DNA from: Isoetes taiwanensis
Taxonomy: Eukaryota > Streptophyta > Lycopodiopsida > Isoetales > Isoetaceae
Length of the DNA stretch: 64,000 nucleotides
Direction: 5' to 3'
Assembly: GCA_021234155.1 (NCBI GenBank)
Contig: JAJEKV010000064.1
Location: 6,822,001-6,886,000, forward strand
Shown: positions 1 through 13,040 of the stretch, piece by piece
How the letters are laid out: each line of letters opens with the position of its first letter
Numbering within the stretch: position 1 is the stretch's first letter
Notes under the pieces: model-generated
Told to the model about the DNA's origin: nothing
The model's database searches: none
Seen by the model: the letters and a program-made list of their open reading frames with translations, nothing else
Made by a program: the position numbers and the translations under genes

Positions 1-1929
1 AAATTTTTGCAAGTGCAAAAGTGTGTGTGCTTACATGGAAGTCCCTGCTGCTCTTATTGCATTTGCTAAAATAAAGCAATAAGGTAGGCCTTCCTCCATG
101 TCTTTCCTCATCCTACTCATACGAATTCTAATGGTGAAGATCAACCTACCTCCCTTAATGGAGGAATCAATTTTTGAAAAGCGAAGCAGTCTGGACGGGA
201 TGAGCAAATCTGGCACGATGCTCCACGGATATGACTCTTTAAAACATAAACATTCCGCAGTTATACTGTTCTCCCTGCAAAAATCGACCAAGCAGACAAA
301 GTTAATGCACAAGAAGACCCTGGCAACTCGAATAATAGTTCAGCGAACAATTACCTGTCAGTCAAAAGAGCCATATAACCTGCAAAAGAGCCATGATAAA
401 CCCCAAACCAGTAGAACAAAGGGCATTTTTGGGCAATGATTTACCCATCGCTATCCCTGTAAACCTCATTCTATACCACAGGTTTTGGCACAGAGGCCCA
501 CTAGCATCTTAGCCGATTGAACACAGGCGGCACCCTCTTCCCTTCTCAAAATGATGTCGCAGAGCAGCAGTCTCTAGCTCGTTTTCCATGTTCATAATTT
601 GGGGAGAATATCTCGTGTCTAATCAAGTTACATTTAATAATAATACCACTGAACCACACCAGTGCATTTTCAAGAAGCACTAAAGAAGAACACGGGGGAA
701 ATATATGCTGCCTTTTCCCGCCCATTATTCTTTAACATCTCCAGAGCACTGCAAAATGCCTGCAATAACAATTTTATTTCAATAAGCAATGTTAAAAATT
801 ACTGCTGAGAAAGAGCATACACAGTCTACAGAAAATCCAGTTTGCTAAGATGAAGATGATTGCTCGTTTTAGAGCCCACTGTACTTGAAAATGTTACTTT
901 TGCACGAACAGGCTTTGGTGTAATTTCCTTCTTTGTCCTTAATATGCCTCCCTTGCTCATCCAAGATTGTTGCTCCTATATACTGAATGAGATCTAGATA
1001 ACCATTTGCAGATGGATTTCCAAGCAAGATTTAGACCGTCAAGAACAAAAACCTGAAGCTGGCCTTTGGCTTAAATAAGTTGGCTATGTCTATCAGGCTT
1101 GTTACATGTGTTTCCAATCACCCATTTCCTTGGCATCTGCAATGCACATAAAACACAAATTAGGCAATGAAATTTGTAGAAAGCAAGTTTGCTAACAAAA
1201 ACATATCAACACAGACCTGAATCAGAGCTTCTGATAAATCATATTATGTTTTAGCACGGATCATGTCGCAGCAAACCATTCTTGGAGCAGACCTTAGCCG
1301 TTGTGCAGACGTTCAGCATCTGATTCTTGCCGTAAAAGTAAAATCATTAACAATTCCTTTAAGCCCTTTAGGTCCAAAAGCTTAATCAAGCGATGCTTCT
1401 GCAAACAAAGAAGATCACTGAAATGGTATTCAAAAGCTAAAAAACAACGATTGAAGTGCAAGAGCTATACCTTATATGGTCGAAAATAGAAATGTGTGCA
1501 GAGCCGGATTGACATACAGCATGCACTCTAGAGCCTTGGGACGAGATCCACAGCTCTGATCACAACGGTTTTACACAGCGGCAAGATTAATCGATATGCC
1601 ATTCTTCTTAAGCTTTGCTCCGACCGTTTTGCACCGGACTTTTATTTTAATCCATTCCAAGATGATCAAATAATCAAAAAGAAACGACGATTCAGAGCAG
1701 GAACGCTTTTAACAATTCTTACAGAAGAAGCATCTTCAATAGCTAAGACGTAGCTTGGAAGGAAGAAACCTCTGGTGCAAGAATGAAGAGACATTTAAGC
1801 AGCCGAAGGGATGCAGATCAAAAAGATTAACCTGAATGACAAATGGGTTCGTCAGTTTGCGGCACAACAATAAGACGAGCACAAGCGGAACAAATCCCTG
1901 ATGCATCTTTGCTTGAAATGTGCACCAGC
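1..1929. other. No recognised gene
   Basis: I find no coding region with a recognisable domain, no RNA gene and no clear repeat here. A 93-codon frame on the minus strand at 31-312 has ordinary composition but no motif I know. Stretches near 1580-1660 on the minus strand read as short open segments and could be exons of an unidentified gene, but splice sites are not convincing. Confidence 0.4.
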
Positions 1930-2172
1930 CTATCCTACAACGGAAGCAAAATGTTGTCTAATGGAAAGGGTTATTAACATACCCACATCATTATTTTCAG
2001 CGCCAGTACCACTGTCTCCATTGCCTTTGCCGTTGCTGCTACCATTTGATCCAAAAGTGCCCAGAACCTGTGGATGCAACATCCGATAAAGCAATGCAGA
2101 GGTACCGAAACCAACAAATACACCCACCTCAACACAGACACCCAGATCTTTCGATACAGCGCAGTCTATAAT
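1930..2172 (-). other. Possible coding exon, unidentified
   Basis: The minus-strand frame is open through about 80 codons. It gives a short hydrophobic stretch (VGVFVGFGTSALLYRML) followed by a Gly/Ser/Asn-rich segment, the pattern of a membrane anchor plus linker. The frame stays open upstream of the first GTG, so no start codon is fixed. I do not recognise a family. It may be a chance open frame; the low-complexity Gly/Ser part weakens the case. Confidence 0.2.
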
Positions 2173-3388
2173 GGAGTGTGCAATAGCTTATGTTTTACTA
2201 TATTTCTTATGTTTTGCTGATTATTTCAACAGCTGAGAAGCGGCATCAAGTCTATACTTCCATATCCAGAGCTTCGGTCCCCTATGTGGGGCAGACCGAT
2301 CCGACGCCCAATTCATCAGCAAGCTTTGCCTCCTGTGCCACCTCATCAGTTGGCATTAATCACATTTAATATTGGCGATTAAATCTAAGCCATTGATTTA
2401 GCACATTCTAGGGCCTAGATCAAAAGCCCCAAATGAAGGGGCCATTTGAGGTGGCTTCATCAGGGCCATTGGATCTCACAATCTAGACCGTTCAGACGGC
2501 GACACATCGGGTTACAAACAACGGGGCAGCTTATATAATCGTATATATATAACTGATATATAGATGCACAGTGCACAGTGGCATGCTGGATTGGAGCTAA
2601 ACACTAGCTGTAACAATGGTTTCCACTGAGGAACAACAAGGATTGGAAGGGATGGAGACTAACAACCAGGTTCTTTTCTACTTTGGTTTTTCATAAAGCA
2701 TCTGTTATGAAATCCAACAAATGGATTATTGCTGTATTATTGCCAAATGATGGCAAAAAACATAGTTAATGATGAGGATTTTCTCAAACTATGTTTCAAG
2801 CTTGATAGAGCATTATGACGTTGATAATGGATGTGATGGTTATGCCGTACTCACATATGATTATTGAAGCATAATAGTCCCATCATTCTAGTGGTAGATT
2901 TTACCATTTCTGTTATGCTCATCTAGACATATTGGTCTAGATATAGTTATAGATGTTTTTGTTAAAATATTTTTCATTGTGGGTGAATAGACCATCTATG
3001 TAGTAATTGTATAAGGGAGATATTTGAGCATGTAGACCACCAATATGATTTCTCTAATGTAGGAACTCCTATGACACCGATAGCAAGGGGGGGTATTTTA
3101 AAAGCTATGACACCTGCATTCCTGTAGTTGACAACGGTTCTAACTCTTGTTTTACTATGGACGGTTGCAGGTAACAGCTTTCCCCACCTAGGAGTACATG
3201 TTCTATATTAGAAGATCATAATATGGTCGGTAAATTTGTATTCTTATATGCTCATTATGACTCAAGTAACAGATGAGTCTAAAATGCGTAGGAGTATAAT
3301 TCAATGTTGCTATCTGTTGCTATCTGTTTCTTTCACTTTAGTTATTGGATCCCAGTTAATGGAAGGTTGCTTGAGATAAGCAAAATTC
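2173..3388. other. No recognised gene
   Basis: AT-rich sequence with a TATA-like run near 2535-2560 and no supported coding region. Confidence 0.4.
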
Positions 3389-3394
3389 ATATAT

Positions 3395-3427
<33 letters not shown>
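3389..3427. repeat. (AT)n microsatellite
   Basis: An AT dinucleotide run with two TACA interruptions, directly before the GC-rich ACGT block. Confidence 0.9.
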
Positions 3428-3438
3428 TTTTTTCCCCT

Positions 3439-3830
3439 TCACGTCGCATGCGACGTATCCACGTGGCTTTTTTTTTTTGCTACGTGGCTTTTCTACACGC
3501 GGATTTTCGAATTTTCCACGTGTCTGTTCCACGTGTCACGTCGCATGCGACGTATACACGTGGCTTTCACGGCACGCGTGGATTTTGGTGATGTTCCACG
3601 TGTATATTCCACGTGTATATTTCACGTGTCACGTGCCATGCGACGTCTGCGCGACGTCTGCGTCACGTCTGCGCGACGTCTGCGCGACGCCGGCCAACGT
3701 CGCATGCGACGCGACGCCGCGATGCGGCGTGTCCGCAACGACGTCTGCGCTGACGCGACGAAGCGACGCCGTCGGGCGTCAGACGTCGACGTCAGCGCAG
3801 ACGCCGCTATCAAGGCCGCTAAATGGCCTT
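3439..3830. repeat. GC-rich ACGT-motif repeat block
   Basis: About 390 bases dense in ACGT cores: CACGTGT, ACGTGGC, the palindrome ACGTCGCATGCGACGT near 3438 and 3538, and many copies of GCGACGTCTGC. The same GCGACGT unit fills both ends of the CACTA element at 30473-35424, so this is most likely a subterminal piece of a related CACTA element, though no CACTA terminus is visible here. It abuts and seems to truncate the Harbinger transposase on its right. Open frames through it are composition artefacts. Confidence 0.6.
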
Positions 3831-3849
3831 TTTCTTGTTGTGTGCCCCT

Positions 3850-4911
3850 ACAAATCCTTTTGTTGAACTTACCATAAGCACCCTGATTTTGAGGAAAAAC
3901 TTTAAGGAGAAAGGGCCTGCTAGAATAGGCTGAGTCACCTAATAGAAGAGGTGGAATATTTACCGAACATCTTGATCAAAGAGGGTGCCCCTTCTTAGTT
4001 TTCGCCACTAAGAGTCACCATCGGTTCTTGCAAAATTTGTTTGGAGGCAATTTTGTTATAGATGGAGCTCTTCTTGAACCGGGTTTGAATCATGGATCAA
4101 CTCGTTCTTGTTACACAAACATTTATAAAAAGTCCGCTATGTGTCACAATTCCTTGCATGAGACATGAATGCCTCTTATGTCGCTTTGTAATAGTCTTCC
4201 CCATTGTCTTTTTTTTTGGGTTTCCTCCATAAAAAATATGGGATCAAATCAACCGCACCATATATATTGGGCAACCCTGTTGCATCATGGAATTCCTTAA
4301 TGCAATCAATTAATCTTGCACTGTAGGCATTGCAACAAAACGTTTGTAAAGCATTGTCTTGAAGCCAAAACAAGCGTGATTTTCTTGGTATATTTTCATG
4401 TTGCTTTCCCAACATAAAATCTCGACCGACATGTAAGGGCATATCCCCGTGTGCAAGAAAATACGTAACCATAGCAATCGCTTTCACAGGATCAACAGGG
4501 GGGCCTTACTTTTTATACCGGCCCCGACAAGATAGGGCACAATTAAACCTACCAATCTCTCAAATGTGGCTCTCTTCATCCTGTAAAATTGGTGCCACAT
4601 ATCATCTTCAAAGGAAGCTATACAATTCCATGCGTGGTTATCAATATTATCCCATTGTGTTCTCTGCCTTGGAGCAATCCAAAATCTTCTTGGTGGTCTT
4701 CTAACCCCTTTGCTGAACCCGCGAACCATTAACGTGTAGATGCGCAAAAAAACATACCATTGTTGTCTTCTAAAACATCATCATCGAACAGGGTCATTGG
4801 ATCTTCGAGCTCATTGAGTTCCAATAGCTGCAAACAGTATCTATGTAATGCAAATCCGAGTGTCAAAGCACGAAAAAGCATGGCAATCATACTAAGAATG
4901 ACCGGATCCAT
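3850..4911 (-). pseudogene. PIF/Harbinger (ALP1-like) transposase, truncated
   Basis: Three minus-strand frames together read as a DDE_4 nuclease of the PIF/Harbinger family. The N-terminal part around 4484-4747 has the helical block ending MWHQFYRMKRATFERLVGLI. The next block (4176-4487) carries MVTYFLAHGD, the degenerate VGRDFMLGK and the first catalytic Asp in NIYGAVD. Further on (3855-4175) are SVLMQGIV-like and LLLGDSAY (second Asp) segments and FLLKVFPQNQG. Several frameshifts and stops break it, and the C-terminal part with the catalytic Glu is missing where the GC-rich ACGT block begins. The family cuts and pastes DNA with TTA/TAA target duplications; I could not find the terminal repeats. 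Not functional here. Confidence 0.8.
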
Positions 4912-5549
<638 letters not shown>

Positions 5550-5719
5550 TTTATTATGTCCATTGGGAGGCCTCAAAGGCCTATTAGACAATCAATTTAA
5601 ATATCTTCATAAAATAATAGATGAGTTTCCATATCCTCATCTAGCTCATCACTCTCACTCCAGTTATCTGAATCATCATCATCAATATTCTGTTGTGATT
5701 CTAAACATGTATCTCTATG

Positions 5720-7649
5720 TCACAAATGTTCAACCAAATAACTCCCCAGCATATCACTATTATATGTGAAGAGGGTCGGGAGATCTACATGGTCTATCCC
5801 ATATTTAACCCTTAATGTATCATATGCCACACACCGAAGTAATGTATGGTCCTCGTCCTCAACCTGATTTGTGTTACAGACCTTACAATACCTTTGATCT
5901 CTTGGTATGATATGTCCCCATCTACCTCTTTCCACCCCCAAATGATGCGAGCTAAGACGGATCCTGCTAATAGTGTGTCTCTTTTGCATTGATATATTTG
6001 CTTGTAAATGTATTGCTGCCCCCAAGTCTGGGTTTATATTTTGTTTATGTAAGATCATCTTAGTCTTAGGCTGCATCCATAGCTTCCTGTGTATCCGGTT
6101 AGAAAGCCATTGCCTTAGATCTAAATTGACTGAGATCATTTCATCCAGTTCAATACTCCATTTGGCAAGCCATTTTGCAGTATCATGCCATATCCCCTTC
6201 TCTTTACTGGATTTCAGGGCCCTATGCGCAAGCCGAGACCCATCTTGGGATAATACCTTCTTGAAGTAGGTAACACACCTCAAAATTGCTTCTCCTTCAA
6301 GTGGCATGAGACCACTTTCTACTAAAATCATTGGGTATGGTGTTTGGGTCTTGACTCCTAGCTCTAGTCTTAAAAACTTCTTTAAGACTTGCTCCATATC
6401 ATCCCATAGACATCGAGGAAGACCTGGCCCCCAAACTTCGCACCCATACAAGAGCACACTCTGCACCAGGGATTGATACAACTTCACCTTAAGACTCCAG
6501 GACCACACATGTATTCTTCGACACATGCTCTGTAATGCATATAGTGCTCTTTGCCCTCCAGCAACTCGTTGTGTAATACATGCATTCCACCTATGGTTTC
6601 TGCTGAAAATAAGACCCAAATATTTGTAAGAGTCGCACATAGTTACAAAATTTCCCTTATAACTGAAAATTGGCTCTTGTCTAAGGGCCCCAACGACCAT
6701 GATGCTAGTTTTATCCAAATTTACTTGCATACCAGTCTGGTCACAAAAAATAGCCAATCCGTTTAAGTGTTCCTGCATATGCTCTTTTGACCGTGCAAAG
6801 ATGACCACATCATCTGCATACATGAGTAACTGAATAATATATCCATGTAATTCCATTCCTCATGGGCAATTAGTATTAAGCCAAGCTTCAAGGCTATCAA
6901 TAAACAGGCCAAACAATGTGGGGGACAACGGGCATCCCTGTTTCACCCCAATATTGCTTTCTACATGCGCTGAAATTTCAAATGAGAAGGGTTGTGATAA
7001 TTCCACCAGTACCTTTTCATAATGCATTTGCACAGCTCCCCTGAGTTCAAGTGGTACATTAAGTGTCTCCATCCTCTCCCATAGTTTCATCCGAGGGACC
7101 TTATCAAAGGCTTTTTTGAAATCAACAAAAGCCATGTATACTGGTTTTTTAGTTCCCTTAACCTTGTCAAAAATTGTTTTCAGCACAGCAAATGGTCTAA
7201 TGTGGACCTGCCCTGTCTAAATCCTGCCTGTGTTTCAACCTTTTTTGGTTAAATTCTGCCCATGTGCTCAATTTCTTTTCCAAAATGCATGCAAAAAGCT
7301 TTGAAAACAAGTTACTTACAAGAATTATCATGTAGTTGTTTGCTTCATGATGGGATCCTCCTTTATGGATCGGGACTACTCTGTTTCTGCTCCAATCAAA
7401 TGGCAGGCCGTGTTCCAATGCTCGGTTAAGCATGAACGTCAGTGTAGGAATGATACTTGGCCCTGCCCATTTTAGGTGTTCTGCACTAAGACCGTTCAGA
7501 TCAGATGCTTTGCCATTTGATAGAGAGGCAATCCCATCAGTGACATCCTCTTCCTTGATTGTCAAGGTCGATCTGATGCCTTCTATGTGAGGCATGTCAG
7601 CGTTATGGTACAAAGCCATAACATGTTGCCATAATTCCTGTGCTTCCAA
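5720..7649 (-). pseudogene. LINE ORF2, reverse transcriptase and C-terminal zinc knuckle
   Basis: Non-LTR reverse transcriptase read across three frames. The first block (7197-7649) has NGKASDLNGLSAEHLK and VVPIHKGG (fingers region). The second (6860-7186) has FVDFKKAFDKV with the first catalytic Asp and GVKQGCPLSPTLFGLFID. The third (5720-6856) starts with LLMYADDVVIFA, the YADD catalytic box, followed by the thumb. It ends in a CxxC...HxxxxC knuckle (CKVCNTN...EDHTLLRC) typical of LINE C-termini. The catalytic residues are intact, but the frameshifts near 7190 and 6858 mean it is not expressed as one protein. It continues the endonuclease part upstream. Confidence 0.85.
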
Positions 7650-7709
7650 CTGGATATCAGCCTGGGTATGTTTTTTAAGGTCCTTCCAAAATAATTTAGG
7701 CTCTTCTAA

Positions 7710-8885
7710 CTACCTTGAGCACAGAATTTGCTGCTTGTTCTTGAGGTATTGTCTCTTCTTAGACCTTGTAACTTGTTTGTATTTCTGTTTGTAATATGTC
7801 TTAACAGATTGATCACAAGTTTTCCACTGTTTTTTGGCATCTCGGCATACTTGGTCGAACCATGCTTTGCATGGTAAACCCTTACGTGCTCTATGTGAGG
7901 CAAAGATTTCATGGGACGCAATCTCCAAAATGTGTACTAGTTGCTGGTTCATGGTGGACAGATCCTCTCCCCATTGTGTATGGGTCAGTTTGTCTGCAAC
8001 ACAATCTCGGTAACGCAGGTGGGGCTTCAGAAAATATCTCCTTTGTTTATGTTGTGGTTTTGGAGCAGGCTGCACAACATTGAGCTTAAAATGCAATGGG
8101 GTGTGATTGGATTCCAACTCTTCATCTGCTACTATGAAATATTTTCTTCCGACATTGCTAAATAATCAACCGTGCTCCGAGATCTACAAGTATTTTTTAT
8201 GGTATGTGGAAACCTGTCAAGACCATTGCAGATTATGAGACTTGCGCTGCTACACAAAGAGAGGAATTTCCTGCCACTTCTGGTTATAGTCAAATCCTTG
8301 GATTGCCTTCTTTTTCCCAATATTTGCATCCCTTGTTTGTCTACTTCCCCTAACCAGATCGGGTCTTTATCCATTGTGTATGTGGTGGTTTGCAAATTGC
8401 CAATCCATCCGTTAAAATCTCCTACTAAGATGATCTTACCATGCTCCTGGAAGTGGATCAGATCTTGTTCTAATGAGAAAAATAAATCCTCATTTGATGC
8501 ATCAGTCTCCAAATATGTTTTTGTATGCCTGGGTGCAAAGTAGCAGGCAGCCATATAGTAAGGAATATGTAATCCCTTTATTTCTATCCAAATATACTGA
8601 CAATTCTTGTCCTTTTTAATACCAGTTATCATCTCCTTGTATTCTGGTCGGATAAAGCATGCTATCCTCCATTTCCCATGTCTTTATCTTTAAATCTTGC
8701 ATTATGCACTGAGTATATCATTTTGAACCCCTCAATATCCGGAAGTGCATACAAATCATGTTCTTTAGTTTCTACAAAGCATATGACATCTACTTTCTCT
8801 AATATATTATACATGCTGATCACCTTGTCAATAGTCAGTCTATTGATATTCCAGACTGCTATACGAAGGCCCCCCGCGTCCTCCT
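7710..8885 (-). pseudogene. LINE ORF2, apurinic endonuclease and linker
   Basis: The N-terminal part of ORF2 starts within the end of ORF1 in another frame: LRIAVWNIN at about 8880 followed by VDVICFVETKE gives the Asn and Glu motifs of APE-type endonucleases. The block at 8132-8632 contains IILVGDFNGWIG (GDFN motif) and ends at STVDYLAMSE. The next block at 7710-8117 begins with the residue pattern of the terminal SNHTPL (normally SDH) motif and then a basic linker. At least two frameshifts and several stops near 8640-8680 disrupt it. It would nick target DNA in an intact copy. Confidence 0.75.
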
Positions 8886-9592
8886 ATTCGACAACGGCCT
8901 TTGATCCACTTCACGTTCTGGTGATTTGCCTTTGCTTCCTTAAACTTTGTCATCTCGATTTTCTTTTCTTGCAGATGTTCTTTTGTGAGGTCATCATTGA
9001 CCCACATAAATTTTCCTTTCAGATTATGTCTATGTTTCAAGACTTGAAATCGATCTTCTCGGTTTGCAAATTTCACAAGAACATGTCGTGTGCCATGTTC
9101 TTTCTTGCCAATTCTAAATGCCTCCAGACATCCTGCTACAACTTGCATTTCCTCCGTGAAAAACTTCATAACAGCTGCCTTTGTATCCTCTTTTTCTTTC
9201 TCAGGAAGGCCTACAATACGAAGATTCATTGGTCCTCGTTTTCTTTCCTGGGTCTCCACATAGCTTTCAAATGCATATTTCAGTTCAGATAAATTTGCAT
9301 CATGGTCGAGATCTTCATCTTGTGTCTCTTTCAAATTTACAATATCCGATTTGACCTGTTGCATTTCATCCTTCATTTCCTGGAAATCCTTCCTCAACAG
9401 TTCATTCTCTGTTCGCAAATTTCGTATTTCTGCCATGAGTTTGTCCTCTCGGCTTGCTGCTTCTTTTCTGAAGGCTATGACCTCCTTCCAGATCGTTGCC
9501 AAAGAAATCTTGCTTGTCTCACCTTGTTCTGATAGTTCATCCTCTGATTCGTCCCTGCCCTTTGTCTTCTTATGCTTTGGTCCTTTTGCCAT
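8840..9592 (-). CDS. LINE ORF1, coiled coil plus RRM-like RNA-binding protein
   Basis: An intact 250-residue frame starting at an ATG. Residues 1-25 are basic and acidic clusters. Residues about 30-105 form a heptad-patterned coiled coil (IRNLRTENELLRKDF, MQQVKSDIVNLKETQD). Residues about 118-215 look like an RRM with LRIVGLPEKEKED, VLVKFANREDR and NLKGKFMWVNDDLT. This is the trimer-forming nucleic-acid chaperone design known from vertebrate L1 (Transposase_22 type), not the DUF4283/zinc-knuckle ORF1 usual for angiosperm L1 and seen in the second LINE of this window. It overlaps the start of ORF2. It is the least damaged gene of this element. Confidence 0.75.
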   Translation of the reverse strand: MAKGPKHKKTKGRDESEDELSEQGETSKISLATIWKEVIAFRKEAASREDKLMAEIRNLRTENELLRKDFQEMKDEMQQVKSDIVNLKETQDEDLDHDANLSELKYAFESYVETQERKRGPMNLRIVGLPEKEKEDTKAAVMKFFTEEMQVVAGCLEAFRIGKKEHGTRHVLVKFANREDRFQVLKHRHNLKGKFMWVNDDLTKEHLQEKKIEMTKFKEAKANHQNVKWIKGRCRIGGRGGPSYSSLEYQ

Positions 9593-9602
9593 TCTCGTTC
9601 CC

Positions 9603-9755
<153 letters not shown>

Positions 9756-9799
9756 TTATCTAGCTATGGAGATGGGGATTTTCAGTGTATATAATGCAT

Positions 9800-10545
9800 A
9801 GATCTTGCATTTTGAGACTGGTATCATCGGGTTTTAGCTTTTCTTGTGAGGGTTGGAGTTGGGCTCTAACAATTTGGCGACCACTGTGCTCGGCAGACCA
9901 TTGTGTGGCAAGAATTTCCATTACAAAAGAAATTGTTACCATTTGTGTTGGTGATCGTCGGTAAAGAACACGAGCATTGAGCAAGGAGCGCCACTTCTTG
10001 ATGTTCTTAAAATTGAAAAAACGAAATGGAATCTCCCTTCAATTTGAAATACGAAATTGGATTACCTTCTAGATCAGTAAATGGAATCAGAACCTCATGG
10101 ATCTGAGAATTAGACCCCAGATCTGCTTTGAACCGTGATGCAATTTTGAGCCAAAATGTTGAGTCACCGATCCTCTGCTTGTTACGATGGAGCTTGGTGG
10201 TATATCCTTCTTACTTCTCTTGGGAATAAAGCTATGCTCCCCTTGTCAAATTGTACCCCACAAATCACTTATAGCAAAATCCCCTTCACACAAAGAAATT
10301 GCTCCTTGCTCAATGGTGTCGTTCTTTACCGACGATCACCAATACAAATGGTAACAACTCCTTTTTCAATGGAAATTCTTGCCAATCAATGGTCTGTCGA
10401 GCACCATGGTCGCCAAATTGTTAGAGCCTAAACTTCAACCTTGCAAGAAGGATGAGAAAACAATAATCCAATCTTCAATCTACCAGATCTATGCAATGCA
10501 CAACATAAAGATTCATAATCTCCATAGCTTCAAGCAAAAATCATC
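9800..10545. repeat. Inverted repeat of two LTR-end/primer-site remnants
   Basis: About 160-200 bases at 9800-9990 recur inverted at 10302-10545 with roughly 80-85% match by eye. Both arms contain GGCTCTAACAATTTGGCGACC (minus strand on the right) and the stretch TTGGTGATCGTCGGTAAAGAAC. The string TAACA followed by TTTGGCGACC resembles an LTR 3' end joined to a primer-binding site of the TGGCGAC type (seen in some plant Ty3 elements), so the arms may be LTR fragments in opposite orientation. No element genes remain. The spacer 9991-10301 has no feature I recognise. Confidence 0.5.
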
Positions 10546-12668
10546 TCTCCCAATATACGGTCTCTCTATTTTCTCTCCCTGCTCAGATAACACAGTGATG
10601 ATAATGGATTCCTCACACCACAATGCATACGTGCATATGTCCGCCATGCGTGCATGTGCGTATATCACTCCATATAGAGTATACGGTCCCCTATACCACC
10701 CCAATAGTGGTGACTGTGGTGAGTGTGGTGACCACCCCAATAGCTGAAGTCGTATAGATGTTAATTGATGTGCTGATGGCTGCTTTCACAAGCTCGGACA
10801 CACATTTGACATGTATATATACATATATTTCATGATGATATATACCTGTACAGTTTGACATCATTCTTATTACTGCCACGGTTTTTCCCTCGAAAACCAT
10901 TCGAGGCAGGGGGTTTTTTAACCAGAACAGTAATAAGTTTGTTGTGCTCCTTCTGGGTCCCATAGGCCCAGTGGACGATAATTTTATTTTCCTTTATAAG
11001 GTATAGCGGACCTCTAAAAAATATGATGTACTTCAAAAATTTTTCTTTGATGACATCATGCATATAGTCGTTTCAATACCTATAGTCTAGTACAATAGTA
11101 TTAAGAATGTTAGATACGTGTATGTAACCTACATGCTTGCTCCATGGTTTTTCTTAATGTCGTGCAAGGCAAACAAGTCGCTTGTTCTTGGCCTGACAGG
11201 GGCACGACTGGCTGCTGGTATTAGCCAACTCTCCTACTAAGCCAAGAATAGGCGACATATTTGCCTTCCACAGCATATGTCCTATTTCCTTGGAAATTTG
11301 CTCATCATGGACTGGGCATGGATTAGATTCTTACTGTAGAAAATCATAAACTTTTGCTCATGACAGTTAGTTGTTGCTGTTGAAATAATTCAAAGACATT
11401 AGAATTTATGTATGCTTTTTCAATTAAAGTATGTGCCTTGAAAATGATTGTTTTCAATAGCTAGGATCTCAAGATTCTTCCTTATCTGCTAGAATTTTTT
11501 TGCGCCGCAATTTATTGTTCGATAGTACTGTTTTAACCTCCGCTGTTGCAACTAAATCTTCTGATTTGCTTTGCTTCCAAAGCGAGGTCTACGCTAAAGA
11601 TTGGGCATTCATCTAAAGTTTCAAAAGGAGAGTTATGCCATTTCCAAAAATCTTAGAAAGAACAAAACTCTCTATCTGCAAGCGATGTATCTTGCAAGGG
11701 GTTTAGTCAAGAGAGGTAGATCAGCGATCTGTTGCACAATGGAATAGGGTAAACCTTTAATGTGGATGTTAAATATCACCTCTAGATCCAAAAACAGCCG
11801 GCAAATAGTGAGCATTGCCTGTAAATAGTGAGCATTGTCACATGTTTGCGACAACCATAATAGATGCAACAGAGCAAATGATCGCCGGATTAAAGCTTAA
11901 AAAATGTACATCCCTCAATAGACTAGATTAGAGTGATATTCTGTGGCCAATTACTAATCCAAAGTTATTTCAATACTTCTGGCCATTTCGATGCTTATTT
12001 CGATTCTTCTAGCTATTTATGCAGGTAACTTTTGATGAGGATGAGTAGGGGAAATCTTAAGCTAGAAATATTTTGGGCATAAAAAAGCATATACTTAGGC
12101 TACTTATCGGTTGTGTTGTTAACCATAGGTTTAGATTTAATTTTTGGGTTGCCCATGAGGTAAACCCTAGAAATGGATGGGATGAAAATGGGATTTGCCC
12201 TGCATATTCAAATTTGAAGGTGGTGATTTTGAGAGAAAAATGAATTGAGGGATGCGATTGAATTTGGATGAGTGACCAATTCAAAGACTGGGAGGCATGC
12301 ATGCAGAAGCCGGAGTGGGATAGATTATAGCAGAACATCTTTGATCCGACTCTGTTTGATTTAGAACTTCTTCTTGCTCAGGGTTCCTCCTAATTTCTAT
12401 TTTTGTTCAAATTCTTGTTTTTGTTTTTTTGCTCAAATTTCTTTCCCATTTGTTTCAGAGTTCTGTTCTTGCTCAGACTTCTTCCCATTCTTAGACTTTT
12501 TTTCTCATATTTGTTCATGCACATGACAACACCTTATTTATTTTATCATTGGTCATAACAAGCACTACCATCACTACCAGGCACATACCCATGCATCAAT
12601 CAAATAAAAATAAGACAGTGGCTATTTTTGAAGAGATGTTAAGTCGCAAATATATAAACCTCGTTGTC
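10546..12668. other. No recognised gene
   Basis: AT-rich sequence with short repeats such as CACCCCAATAG twice near 10698-10742. No domain, RNA gene or transposon end is supported. Confidence 0.4.
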
Positions 12669-12852
12669 GTTGTCAAATGTAGGTCATTTTCACCTCTTAA
12701 AGATATTTTTTGTCACTAGACTAGAGGCATCAAGAACCATATTGCATTACTTAATTTCTCGTTGTCAAATGTAGGTCATTTTCACCTCTTAAAGATATTT
12801 TTTGTCACTAGACTAGAGGCATCAAGAACCATATTGCATTACTTAATTTCTC
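12669..12852. repeat. 92-bp tandem duplication
   Basis: Two almost identical copies starting GTTGTCAAATGTAGGTCATT at 12669 and 12761. Confidence 0.9.
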
Positions 12853-12956
12853 CACGTTTTTATCCAGCCGCCTCTATTACTATGTGTGATACCCACTTCG
12901 ATATGACTCATTGGTCTCCGCGGACGATAAAAATCATTCGGTTCTATTCTACTCGA

Positions 12957-13040
12957 CTCGATTCTATTCTATTCTATTCTATTCTATTCTATTCTATTCT
13001 ATTCTATTCTATTCTATTCTATTCTATTCTATTCTATTCT
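12957..13040. repeat. (ATTCT)n pentanucleotide microsatellite
   Basis: About 16 copies of ATTCT, degenerating to ACTCT at the right end. The TATTC-rich frame across it is an artefact. Confidence 0.95.

Noticed and set aside
3477-3877. Arg/Ala-rich frames on both strands
   Set aside because: Composition of the GCGACGT repeat; no domain.
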